Below are positions 1 to 10,017 of a DNA stretch of 64,000 nt, one piece after another. Below the pieces are notes generated by a model. It worked only from the letters and a program-made list of their open reading frames with translations. It was not told the DNA's origin and made no database searches. Within the stretch, counting starts at the first letter, position 1. Every line of letters starts with the position of its first letter. The stretch comes from Panax quinquefolius (taxonomy: Eukaryota > Streptophyta > Magnoliopsida > Apiales > Araliaceae), in assembly GCA_020205615.1 (NCBI GenBank), contig CM035170.1, positions 113,932,253 to 113,996,252 of the forward strand, in the 5' to 3' direction. A program made the position numbers and the translations under genes.

Positions 1-256
1 GAGACGAAGTCGGGGAACGAAGTAATGGTCCGGAGGATAGCATTAGTAGTCCTCACTATTCGTGAAATAGTGTGATAATAGTTGTAATGAGGACTCCTTT
101 TGAGTTTATATAATATCTAGTAGACAATATTTGTATTCAAACTCACAGCTTTATGTCGTATTGTATACTACAGCTTATATTAGTAAGTTGTATTTGAATT
201 TATGTACCATGTAAGTGGCGACCCAAGATGGGTGGCGATACCTAATTTTGGGGGGC
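1..256 (+). mobile_element. 3' end of a family-A LTR, cut by the window edge
   Basis: This stretch matches the last 250 bases of the family-A LTRs that end at 4436 and 22107: the same cattagtagtcctcac block, the same atgtaccatgtaagtggcgac block and the same terminal GGGGGCGTC. It is not followed by the primer-binding site that follows a 5' LTR. Instead it runs into an inverted family-B LTR end, so it is a broken copy. No coding sequence is present; a short minus-strand ORF here is a chance product of the LTR. Confidence 0.75.
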
Positions 257-480
257 GTCGCGGTCTGTCGTGCATTTGAATATTCCCCGACAGCAAGAAT
301 ATTTCACGACCAAACGAATATTTTCCGACAACAATGAATATTTTATAACAATTGTTTATTTTAAAATATTTCATGATTTTACTCATAACTAACCACATTA
401 ATCAATTCAACCCTTACTATTTCAAAATAATAAATAGAGGAAATTCCATTTTATTAAAAAAAATAATTCGGGGTCTTACA
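257..480 (-). mobile_element. 5' end of a family-B LTR, inverted
   Basis: Read on the minus strand this is the start of the family-B LTR: TGTAAGACCCC at 480 going leftwards, then the AAGGAATTTCC-like block, the block with ttgaaatagtaagggttg, and the repeated GGGAATATT words. The same order is found from 6960 and from 13872 on the plus strand. Only about 220 bases survive. The right edge at 480 is a true LTR terminus, so unique flanking DNA starts at 481. Confidence 0.7.
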
Positions 481-967
481 ACAAATATAAATCCAAACTA
501 TTCAGAGGTGGTTCTGAACGAAATTGACTATTTCTGGACAAAAATAAAATTTACATTATTACAAAATTCCTTTTGTATCCCTAATTTTACCATCTATGCT
601 GATTGAAACCATATAACCTGACCTCGAAGCCAAACCTTTAGAATCGTCGACAGTACAAATTCATGTCTTTGATAGACCAAAAGAAAAGATTTACAATTCC
701 ACCATGAATAAACTAATTTCACTGTGAATATAATTTTTTTTAAAAAAAATAAAAAATCAACCAAGTACAAATTCGAGATAGTCTCTGATAGACCAAGAAA
801 AAAGATCTAAAAAAATAGCAAGATCTAAAAATATTGCATTAGCGATAAGAGAATCGACAAGTCCAGCAAGCCATTACAATACAAGGGATCGAGCGCCCAC
901 CGTGTTATCCCTCAATCCATGTGCCAATGAAGTGATTTCACTGTTGGGAACAACACCGAGCTAGTCG
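481..967. other. Unassigned AT-rich spacer
   Basis: I see no gene, RNA or known repeat in this stretch. It is AT-rich with A-tracts near 730-760 and rises in GC from about 870, just before the cyclophilin-like fragment. It could hold the lost upstream part of that fragment, but I could not align it to cyclophilin with confidence. Confidence 0.4.
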
Positions 968-1141
968 ATCTACGACGCGAAGTTCGCTGATGAGAATTTC
1001 ATCAAGAAACATATCGGACCGGGGATTTTGTCAATGACGAATGCCGGACCCAGAACCAGTGGATCACACTTCTTCATATGTACTGTGAAGAACAGAGTGG
1101 CTAACGGAAGGACGTTGTGTTTAGGCAAGTTGTGGAGGTTT
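968..1141 (+). pseudogene. Cyclophilin (peptidyl-prolyl isomerase) fragment
   Basis: Translated from 968, this gives a run that follows the central part of plant cyclophilins: [19 protein letters not shown], then [20 protein letters not shown], then a degraded tail ending GKLWR where the family has FGQVVEG. The family catalyses proline cis-trans isomerisation; the conserved N-A-G-P and F-F-I-C-T motifs are visible. The usual Q in the GSQFFI motif is H here and the tail is scrambled. The N-terminal third and the C-terminus are missing and no start codon fits. It is best read as a decayed, probably retrocopied, gene piece; an exon of a larger gene is less likely. Confidence 0.75.
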
Positions 1142-1671
1142 TACCTAAGAGTTAAAATGGTAAAATACTGTTATTCAGATATTTTGAAAAAATTATTTAT
1201 CTTAATTCAAATATAATCCTAGGTAGATACTCTATATTATTCAGTTATCTAAACTGTTCAGATCTTAACATTCAATTTTATCAAATACAACGTAAATTGC
1301 TTATTCGTTCTAATTTAGACTTAGAGGGTGTTTGTTTGGAGCTGAATGACTGAATTGGTCAACTATTCAGTGCATTTATTTTGAATAAAAATCGTCTAAA
1401 TGTCTGAATCAGTGAGATTTTTGGGCTGAATGATCAAGTGTAATTTTTTTTAGCTGAATGAAGTACTTTATATATATATATATATAGTATTAACTATTAT
1501 ATTAAGTAATATTAAATAAATTTACAATAATTTTGAATTTTTTTCAGAGGGGTAAAATAATAAAAATTTATTATTCAAATGTGTCAGACATGTAAATTAT
1601 CAAACAACTTTTTTCATTCCTAAAAAATAAAAATTATGGCTTACATTATCTTATTTTATTGAAACATGACT
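1142..1671. other. AT-rich spacer, possible decayed MITE
   Basis: No gene is visible. A gagggtgtttgtttgg word at 1323 is like the terminal words of some plant MITEs, and a (TA)n tract lies near 1470-1487. I could not find a matching inverted end, so the MITE reading is weak. Confidence 0.3.
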
Positions 1672-2035
1672 TATGTTAATAGGGATAAATCAGCTTTTGG
1701 TACCTGTACTGGGACACGACTTACAATTTGGTACTCGAAGTAAAAAAATTTATAAACTGGTAATTGTACTCGAAAAATGTTACACTCTGTTAAACATTAG
1801 GGACACGACTTACAATTTGGTACCAAAAGTGAAAAAAGTTACAAACTGGTGATTGTACTCAAATTTTTTTGTCATCCGGTGCTTGTACTCTCTAATTTTT
1901 AAGTAATCGTTAAAATTGATCCAACGGGAGAGACAAACATACGGAGAGAGAAGCGAAGTTGACGCGAAGAAGGTCCTCGATGTTTTGTTCCCTCTTTTCT
2001 TGCCTCCCACATTCACACCATTGCTCCACAATGGC

Positions 2036-4436
2036 TGTGAGATCCCATATTTTATCAATAAAAATTTAAATTTTGTCGAAATAATTTTTAAAATTATGGT
2101 GTGAATTTGAGATAATATTATAGTTGTGGGTAGTATTTATAAATTTTGCAAAGTATGTAAGTGGTTATATTATATTCGATTGGTGGGGAATATTCGGTTT
2201 AGCAGGGAATATTAAATACAACTACTCAATCATTGGTGGACCCCATAATGTAATTATTATTTCGGATCGAGAAAACGACAAAAAATATTTTATTGAAATA
2301 ACGACGGAAGTTTCACCGTTGATCTTGTTGAACAACTTCGGTAGTAAAAATACGAGAATACGTGTGGTTGCGTATAAGAATTACGCGGTATTGATTATTG
2401 ATGCTTATGTGAGAAGTCACTCGGTTTGATTCCATTATTGTCGATTAATAATATGAATTATTATAGCGATAATGACGTTTTGTTTTATTCGTATTATTAA
2501 CGTAATAAAAGCGAAACATCTTTTTATATAAAGCGAGAATACTTTATTAAAGTTATTCTATAAATAGAATATATTATATTTTATTATGCATAGTGTTGCG
2601 TAGTGTTTTGCATAGTGTTGCATAGTGTTTGCATAGTAAAATGTTTTTATATAAATAGAATATATTATATTTTATTTAAAAGATTTTGCTTTAAATATGG
2701 ACCGCATCGATTAAAGTAAATCAATCTGGACCGATTCATGGATTAATTACTATGCATTCTATTTTCCTATAAATAAGCTCATTCCTTCATTATTTTCTTA
2801 CGAATTCTTTGAAACTCTAGAGAGAAACTATAGAAAGAAAGAAGAAAAGTATTCTCGCTACTTCACTTTGCCAATATTAGGTTCTTCTAAGGTGGGGAAT
2901 ATTATTTGTTGTACCTTAAGAGGCGTTATTCTTTCTTATTCATGAAGAGAACTTCATTATTCCATTCATTATTATTACATTGAATAACTTGTAAAAAGTG
3001 GCATACCCTATACATAACTTTGATACGCTGTGGCACCCTATACTTGGTGAAATCCTTATATTATTCCATTCTTATTTATTACATTGGAATAACTTTGTAT
3101 ACGTGGAATCCCTATACTTGGTGATCTTCTTACATTATTCCATTCTTTATTATTACGTTGGAATATCACGTGCGTGTGTTTTACACCTAGGACTGGTTCC
3201 ATTGTTTATTATTCGCATTTATTATTACGTTGGAATATCACATGCGTGTGTTTTACACGGACTTGGTTCCATTGTTTATTATTCAGCATTTATTATTCAT
3301 TAGATCATCTTGTCGATTGTGAATTTCACGACTGGTTAAGATTATTATTATTACATTGAATAACCTTTTATACATCAAGTACCGCATGTATGGTGATTTC
3401 TTTTGTTATTCCATTCTTTATTATACCCGGTTGGTTAAAACTTGACTTCTATACTCCATGAAATTAGTAGAATATCTTTGATATTTGCGTTTCATCCAAA
3501 GATCTTTTCATGGAAATATTCTTCCGATCATTCTTGAATTTTACTCTAAAAAAACAAAGATCATGTTGACAATTTGGACGTTAATAATTCTCGGATAAAA
3601 TAATTCTTGAACTTGTTTTATTGAATTCTTATATCATTGTCATCATCCTCATGTTTATATTATGTTGAAAGTTATCTTTCGCTTACGTGCATAGATGAAC
3701 TTAGTATGATTATGACCGTGGTTCATTCGGTATAATCATGGCTTGATATAAATGATGTGACAAAAGTCCTCAAAGTGGCTCGTAATGCGATGATGGATAG
3801 TTTTGGTATGATTATGACCATGGGTGATTCGGTATAGTCGTGACCATTGATAATTTGATGAAAATCCTTGGACCGTGTAATGCGAGGATGATTATATATT
3901 GTGGTTTATTCATTAAACTGAGTCTTAGTGATAAAATTGATGAAAACCTTTAAAACCTAAAAGATAGTAAACTTTATTTTCTACTTGACTCTTTTAATGG
4001 ATCAGATATTCCACCTTGATTAAACCGGTTGTCTATTGTATTTTATCGGTTTAACATTGTTGAAGACTATTGATAATTTATTCGCATTATCATAGTTATA
4101 ATATTTCTTCTTGGGCTAGTTGAGCTCACCCTTTCTTTCACCGTTCTCTTCGTGAAATGAGAATATAAATTTGGGACGAGTCGGGAAAAGAAAGTGATGG
4201 TCTTGAAGATAGCATTAGTAGTCCTCACTATTACGTTAAATAGTGTGACAATAAATGCAATGAGGACTCTTGAGTATGGATATTGTCTATATGACAATAT
4301 TCCTATTAGAACTCTAAGTTTATGTATTGTCGTATGTTACACCTGACGGATGTATAATTAAGTTTGTATTTAAATTTATGTACCATGTAAGTGGCGACCC
4401 AAGATGGGTGGCGTGTACCTAATTTTGGGGGCGTCA
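2036..4436 (+). repeat. 5' LTR of element A1
   Basis: It starts TGTGAGATCCC and ends GGGGGCGTCA, so it has TG...CA ends. It is 2401 bp, against 2398 bp for its partner at 19710-22107, and the two align along their whole length. A TATA-like word sits at 2768-2775. From 2990 to 3360 it carries degenerate repeats around the words TTGGAATA and TTCCATTGTTTATTATTC. From 3660 to 3900 it carries short hairpin-forming words. ORFs in these repeats are not genes. Confidence 0.85.
2768..2775 (+). promoter_or_regulatory. U3 TATA box of A1 5' LTR
   Basis: The sequence ttttcCTATAAATA lies a little over 700 bases into the LTR and recurs at 20436-20443 in the 3' LTR. A similar TATA word occurs in the B LTRs. 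It is the likely core promoter of the element's transcript. Confidence 0.5.
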
Positions 4437-4456
4437 CGGTTAAGTATCGAGCTTAG
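4437..4456 (+). other. Primer-binding site of A1 (initiator Met tRNA type)
   Basis: Just after the LTR comes cggTTAAGTATCGAGCTTAGG. In the other copies this reads TTGGTATCGAGCTTA, close to the usual plant TGGTATCAGAGC primer site for initiator Met tRNA but lacking one A. Here GG is also changed to AA, so priming would be weakened. Confidence 0.65.
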
Positions 4457-4605
4457 GGATATGATCCCGGCCGAGATTTGAGATAAGAACTAGGAGGGAG
4501 AGGCGGGGAATTCCTTCGCTAGTATGACCTACCTAAATTTATTCGGTATTTAATTGGTCGGTCAGAGTATAGGGATAATATGTGATATGTTAATTAACCC
4601 TTGTT

Positions 4606-5760
4606 TTGTGGCAGTATTTGAAAATGGCATCCGAAAATGTTGAGATAAGCAATGGAGCACAGGAGACCGTTGAGTCTCCACAGATCAATAATCAGGATAA
4701 TGTGCGACAGGATGGCGATAATCCTCCTATAAACAACAACACTGATCAAATGACGAACGACGGTACGTTTAGGAGTTTTTTAGAATTCATGCAACATCAG
4801 ACGAAGGCGGCTCCTGTTCATAAAGCAGGTGAAAATAATGGCAACCCACGATTCGATCACCGCATAAGCGGTTCAAGGCTGGGACCACCGGAGTTTAAGG
4901 GAGAGCTAAAACCACTTGGCGGAAGCATGGATAAAGCAGATTACAAGATATTTGATGTCTTGGGATGCTCCGAGGAGCAAAGGTTCCTTTCACGCTTTTA
5001 TATTCAAGCGGAGGTGATTCTTTGGTGGGAATCGGTCCAAAGCGTACTCAACCTCTTTGATCAAGATATCTTGGGAGAAGTTCCAGAGTCATTCAATGAC
5101 AAATACTTTCGAAAGTATTCGCCACATGAAGGAGGTGGAGTTTATAAAGTTGGAACAAAACAATATGACCGTGTCGCAATACGAGGCAAAATTTGCATGA
5201 GTTATCACGATTCGTCCCATTTGGTGGATAATGAAGAGAGAATGGCGCGAATGTTTTTTAAGAGGTTTGAAGTCGAAGATACGTCAACATCTTATTTCTC
5301 ATAAACCGTGTTTGTATTCGGATGTTGTAAATAGGGCTCGATTAGTGGAGTGCGATAACGAGTCAACCTTAACTAAAAGAGAAGCGGTAAGAAATTATAA
5401 TACCGGTGGAGAGTAGTCGTGAGCGGTGACAACAAGCGTGGAGGAATCAACGGGCGGATATGGTAACCACTTCGGTGGTAATCGTGGTCAAAGCAATAAG
5501 AATGGACATTTCAAGAAAAGGAGATTCAACAATGATGGAAAGACGTCGATTCAAAGACCCGTTGTTAAGGAAGGAGAAAGACCACCTATCATATGCTTCA
5601 AATGCGGAGGAGAGGGACACATCGATCCGAATGCGCCATGCCAGTCAAAACATGTTATAATTGTGGAAGAGAAGGTTACTTAGCTTCGATTTTGTCGTTT
5701 CACATCAAGACAAATTCAACTAGGATGGAGGCACCAAAGGTCGTCCCTGCACAAATCAAA
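4606..5760 (+). pseudogene. gag of A1, first copy, frameshifted
   Basis: Gag packages the element RNA into virus-like particles. The reading frame that holds the start near 4624 (MASENVEISN) is open to 5304. It covers an acidic N-terminus and the retrotransposon gag core (DYKIFDVLGCSEEQRF, ILWWESVQ, ESFNDKYF). The frame is lost near 5265 and continues one frame over to 5416. A basic GN-rich linker follows, then two CCHC zinc knuckles: a first at about 5594 with an extra residue before its last Cys, and a second at about 5654 (CYNCGREGY) where the His is Tyr and the last Cys is lost. The core resembles Ty3/gypsy elements, probably the Tekay/Del chromovirus group. Confidence 0.75.
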
Positions 5761-5819
5761 GCCGTAGTTTAAGAGAGAGCGTTTTTTTTCTCGTGACGAG
5801 GAACCTGAATAAAATTATC

Positions 5820-6345
5820 ACGGGTAAATTAATCATAAGCTCTTGCGAAGTCTATCTTAGTGTTAGATACCGATTCTACCCACTCTTTTATTTCACCTAG
5901 TTGTGTTCAACGTTTAAATTTGACTCAAGAAGTTAAACTTTGACTTATTGGTTGAAACTTCGTTAGTAGGAGCCTTCGTTATCGCTACTATTTTTAAATC
6001 TTGTTTGATTCAAATAAACATTTTCACGTTATTCTGTCGATCTTATCTTTTTGAAAATATTTGCCTTTGATGTGATTTTAGGAATCAATTGGTTAACTAC
6101 TCATCATGCTTTTCGTAAGGTTGTTAGCTTTTATATTCATAACCAACTTGTTGTGCGAATTCAAGTAACCAAACTACTAAAGTCAATTATTGTCATATCA
6201 AGCTTATAAGTAAAGAGCCCCGAACCTTTCGTTGTTGACTTTCCTTGTGTGGAATGCACCGAGGCTAGACTTTTCTAAGCGACATCATGAAAGAAGATGG
6301 CGAGTTGATAGGCATCATTATGAGGTGCTTATCTAGGTTAAAGGA
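5820..6345 (+). pseudogene. Protease region of A1, first copy
   Basis: Fragments of the retropepsin part of pol can be read across frames: a degraded DS-G-type start near 5860, then the stretch with FDVILGINWLTTHHA-like words at about 6065-6110, which precedes reverse transcriptase in Ty3/gypsy pol. The element's own later copy (16749-17440) matches it almost base for base. It stops at 6345, where the sequence jumps back to a primer-binding site. Confidence 0.6.
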
Positions 6346-6958
6346 TAGAAGTCACGGTTGGTATCGAGCTTAGGATATGATCCCCGGCCGAGATGTGAGA
6401 TAAGAACTAGGAGGGGAGAGCGGGGAATTCCTTTTAGTATGACCTACCTAAATTTATTTGGGATTTAATTGGTCGGTCGGAGTATAGGGATAATATGTGA
6501 TATGTTAATTAACCCTTGTTTTGTGACGGTGTTTGAGAATGGCATCCGAAAATCTTTGAGATAAGCAATGAAGCACATGAGAGTGTTGATTCAAATTTCA
6601 AACAAAAGGTAACGACCAACAACACGATAATAATCTTCTTGGTGGCAACGACTATCGTAACAATGATATCCATCGGGGAAATGATCATGCCAAGAATGGT
6701 AATCAACGATGGTAATCATGGCAAAGATAATAGAAGTGGAAATTGCAAGAAAAGAAGGTCATTTAGCTTTAATTTTGTTGTGCATCAAAGTCAAGTCTAA
6801 TTGGGACGGTGGCACCAAAGGTGGATATAGACAAAACAAAGTCGTTGGTTTTAGGAAGTGCATTTTCATGACTTCTCAAAAAGCGAGTAAACCGAACGAT
6901 GTTAAGCGGGGTAGTTAATTATAAATTGCTAAGTCTATACCTTATAAGATCTGGGGTT
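6346..6958 (+). pseudogene. Second primer site, leader and shortened gag in A1
   Basis: From 6346 the primer site and leader of the element appear again (CACGGTTGGTATCGAGC, then the same GAACTAGGAGGG and TTGGTCGGTCGG words as near 4490-4565), but with no LTR before them. The gag that follows starts near 6539 (matching MASEN) and loses its whole core: after about 50 bases it jumps to the GN-rich linker. The zinc knuckles are not readable. It then enters the start of protease and is cut at 6958 by element B1. The reading continues after B1 at 16749. Confidence 0.7.
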
Positions 6959-8241
6959 ACGTAAGACCCCGAAAATTTTTAAATAAAAAGGAATTTCCTT
7001 TATTTATTATTTTGAAATAGTAAGGGTTGATTTGATTAATGTGGATAGTTAAGGGTTAAATACGCAAATATTTCAAAATAAGCAAGTGGTTATAAAATAT
7101 TCATTTTTTGTGGGGAATATTCGTTTGGTCGTGGAATATTAAATCTTGTCGGGGAATATTCGTTTGGTCGTAGAATATTAAATCTTGTCGAGAATATTAA
7201 ATGCGACGGTAGCATGACCGTAATGTGGGCCCCATAACGGAAAGCGATTGGATGAGGAAAGCGACAAAGTTTGGGTGGTTATAAATAACGGCGTAGTTAT
7301 TACTGAATTAAGGCGTAGTTATTCGCAGATTAAGGCTCATTGGAATACCGGTGGTTAAAATCTGATGTCTGGCGTGGTTGCTTGCGAAAGCACGGTATTG
7401 CATAGTATTGTTGAATTATTGATTAAATACGTAAGATGGCACTACTCAATAATTTTCACGAGTAATTCTTATTCGATATTTTATTTTATTGATTGATAAT
7501 TCTTTGCGTTGGTATTTTATATTATTCTTTGTTTCAATAATTGTCAACGCGATATTTCCCATTATCGGATCAATAATTCATATTATTTGAATAATATTAT
7601 TAGATAACATTATTGGCAATGTCTAGAAAGTTACATCTAAGGAGAGGTTTGGTCACCTAATTGCGGCGCCCGATGAGGAGAGATCCTTATTGGAAAGCCC
7701 CTCTTTCACAGGAGCTACTGGTTGTCATAATTGTGATTACGTAATATTATTTGTGAATAATTAATTATTGATTCATATGATAAGGAAATATTTATTTTAT
7801 ATGAATATAAATGATGGATTTATTTATGTGGTTATTAATGAAGGAATTAATGTTGAGGTGTTTTATCGATTATTTTATCGGATTGGAGGTATTAAAAATC
7901 AAATCGGGGTTTTGAGATATATTGCGGGGTTATAATTTTTAATCCAAATAGTTGGATCGTTGTAATTTTTGGATATGTTATACATACATAAGTTGAGTAT
8001 ATGTCCACAAATTTTGAACCGTTAAAATGCACGAATGATTTGTTGTGAATTTTAAGAGGTGTCGGATTCGGAAATTAGGGTTTATAATTGATTTTGGTGG
8101 AAAATTCTAGAATTGAGTGGGCCCCACTTGTGGTTGGTGAAAAAATGTGCTGAATTTTATTTCAAATGTGGTGGGTGGCAATAGTAGCGAGTAAAGCCAT
8201 CGGTAGCAAGTCAAGTGCTGCTTGGTGGGCTAACATTTTCC

Positions 8242-8249
8242 TATAAATG
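8242..8249 (+). promoter_or_regulatory. U3 TATA box of B1 5' LTR
   Basis: The word ttttcCTATAAATG is placed like the TATA word of the family-A LTR, and recurs in the B1 3' LTR near 15161 and in B2 at 61864. It is the likely start region for B transcripts. Confidence 0.45.
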
Positions 8250-8959
8250 AGATTAAGTTAGAATTGAAAATCACACGAAAAACAGTTTTTTCTCTTTCTC
8301 TCTATATTATTGAGGCGTATTTTGTGAGTATTTAGATACTTTGAGAGTTCTTTATTCAAAGACAAGTTTCATTCGACATCACTTGAGCCTTTCCTTAGAA
8401 ATCTTGATTCTTTGAGGTAAGGGATGTTATTTTTTCTCAAATGATATTAATTCTTGATATCATTATCTTTGAAATATTGGTTGGTACTTTTTATCAAATT
8501 TGGAACTTTTTCATGTATGGGGTTACTTATTCATGAGTTCTTATTCACGAGTTACTATTCATGAGTTACTATTTACGAGTTCTTATTCACGAGTACTATT
8601 AAGTAAGCGTGAAGATGTTTTTTTTTGTGGAATTTCTATCTTTTGGTGTGAGATTCTTATTCACGTATACTCAAGACTATTCACGATATCTGACTATTAT
8701 TCACGAATACGGACTATTCATAGAAAAATGAAATTTTTTTCTTTTCGTCTAAAATATCTATTACGGATACTAGCTTTGATTGTATCCATGTTTTGATCAT
8801 TCTTGAATTTTACACCCTTGTGATTATTTTTTGGGGTATTGTTGGACATGGATAAAACAAAGTACGAATCCTTAATCCTTAATCCTTGTCATTTTGTTTC
8901 TTTGGATTCGTTCTTTAAAAATATTTTCATCATCCTCGGTCTTAAATGATGATATTATT

Positions 8960-9275
8960 GAATATCTTTGGCCCGTAGTAAAAGATGAATGATTTCTGAA
9001 GAATATCTTTGGCACGTGGTGCAAAGATGAATGATTTTCAAGAATATCTTTGGCTCAGAAGGCAAAGATGAATGATTTCTGAAGAATATCTTTGGCTTGT
9101 AGTGCAAAGATGAATGATTTCTGAAGAATATCTTTTGGCTGTAGCAAAAGATGAGCAGTGTTGAGATGAACATGACCGGTGATGAATATCTTTGGCCTTT
9201 AGTGCAAAGATGAGCAGTGTTGAGATGAACATGACCGATTGATGAATATCTTTGGCACTGTAGTGCAAAGATGAA
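8960..9275. repeat. LTR-internal minisatellite of B1 5' LTR
   Basis: About eight imperfect units share TATCTTTGGC, a short spacer, GTGCAAAGATGAA and TGATTTCTGAAG or a GAGATGAACATGA variant. ATCTTTG and CAAAGAT in each unit are inverted copies that could pair around a loop of about 10 bases. The same array is at 15880-16200 and 62595-62810, and inverted at 59455-59650. Confidence 0.75.
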
Positions 9276-9829
9276 TATTTGATTTGAGATGAATATTGAT
9301 TGATGTTACTGAGGATAAAATATTGATGATGGGTTCGTTAAATTCATAGATTATAGTAGATTTCATTCTCTACGTAACTCTTCTATGAATTATTATTTTA
9401 TTTGCGAATATTGATCCGAAACTTGTTGTCTATTGTATTCTATCAGATTTTTTCCTGTTGGAGACTAACGATAATTTGTTGTATATTATCTTAGTCATAA
9501 CATTCTTCTTTGGGCTAGTTGAGCTCACCCTTTTCCTTGTTGTTCCATTTTTCTTCTCGGGAGGCGAGAATGTAGCGAGTCTTAGTCGGGGTATGGAATG
9601 AAGGTTTAGAGAGAGTTGTTTAGTAGTCCTCACCATTATTGTAAAATAATGTATCAATAAATGTGATGAGGATTTATTTGAGTATAAATATTATCAGAAG
9701 ATAATATTTGTATTTAAACTCAGCGATTTTATTGTTGTGATAATAAAGTTGTAGTTGTTTTACGTACCATGTATTTGGCGACTCGAGAATGGGTTGGATG
9801 GAATGGACCTATTTTGGGGTCGTCATCGG

Positions 9830-9844
9830 TTGGTATCGAGCTTA
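9830..9844 (+). other. Primer-binding site of B1 (initiator Met tRNA type)
   Basis: TTGGTATCGAGCTTA begins four bases after the LTR. It matches the plant initiator-Met primer site except for one missing A, as in the other A and B copies. Confidence 0.75.
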
Positions 9845-10017
9845 GGGATATGATCTCTGGCGGAGATGGGGGAATAGAACTAGGAGGGAAAGGCGAGTAA
9901 ATCCTTCGCTAGTGTGTCCTACTAAGCATATTTGTTAGTTGGTCAAGTATATAGGGATATTATGTGATATATTGATTTCCTTAATTAACCCTTATTTTAT
10001 GACGATGATTTGAGAAT

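Larger units (their letters stand above)
6960..9825 (+). repeat. 5' LTR of element B1
   Basis: It starts (T/C)GTAAGACCCCG and ends GGGGTCGTCA; 2866 bp against 2877 bp for the partner LTR. A TATA word lies at 8242-8249. From 8500 to 8720 there are many copies of TATTCA(C/T)GAGTT-like words, and from 8960 to 9275 a tandem array of units of about 40 bp with ATCTTTGGC...GTGCAAAGATGAA. Several ORFs on both strands come only from these arrays. Confidence 0.85.

Noticed and set aside
1323..1615. hAT or Tourist-type MITE
   Set aside because: The start word looks right but I found no matching inverted end or target duplication.
2998..3359. Hydrophobic ORFs, possible small membrane proteins (also 20672-21133 and 56444-56844)
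   Set aside because: They lie on degenerate TTCCATTGTTTATTATTC repeats of the family-A LTR; frames are not kept between the copies.
8955..9268. Minus-strand ORFs over the LTR repeats (also 15860-16156 and 62506-62880)
   Set aside because: They follow the minisatellite in LTRs and differ by frame between copies.
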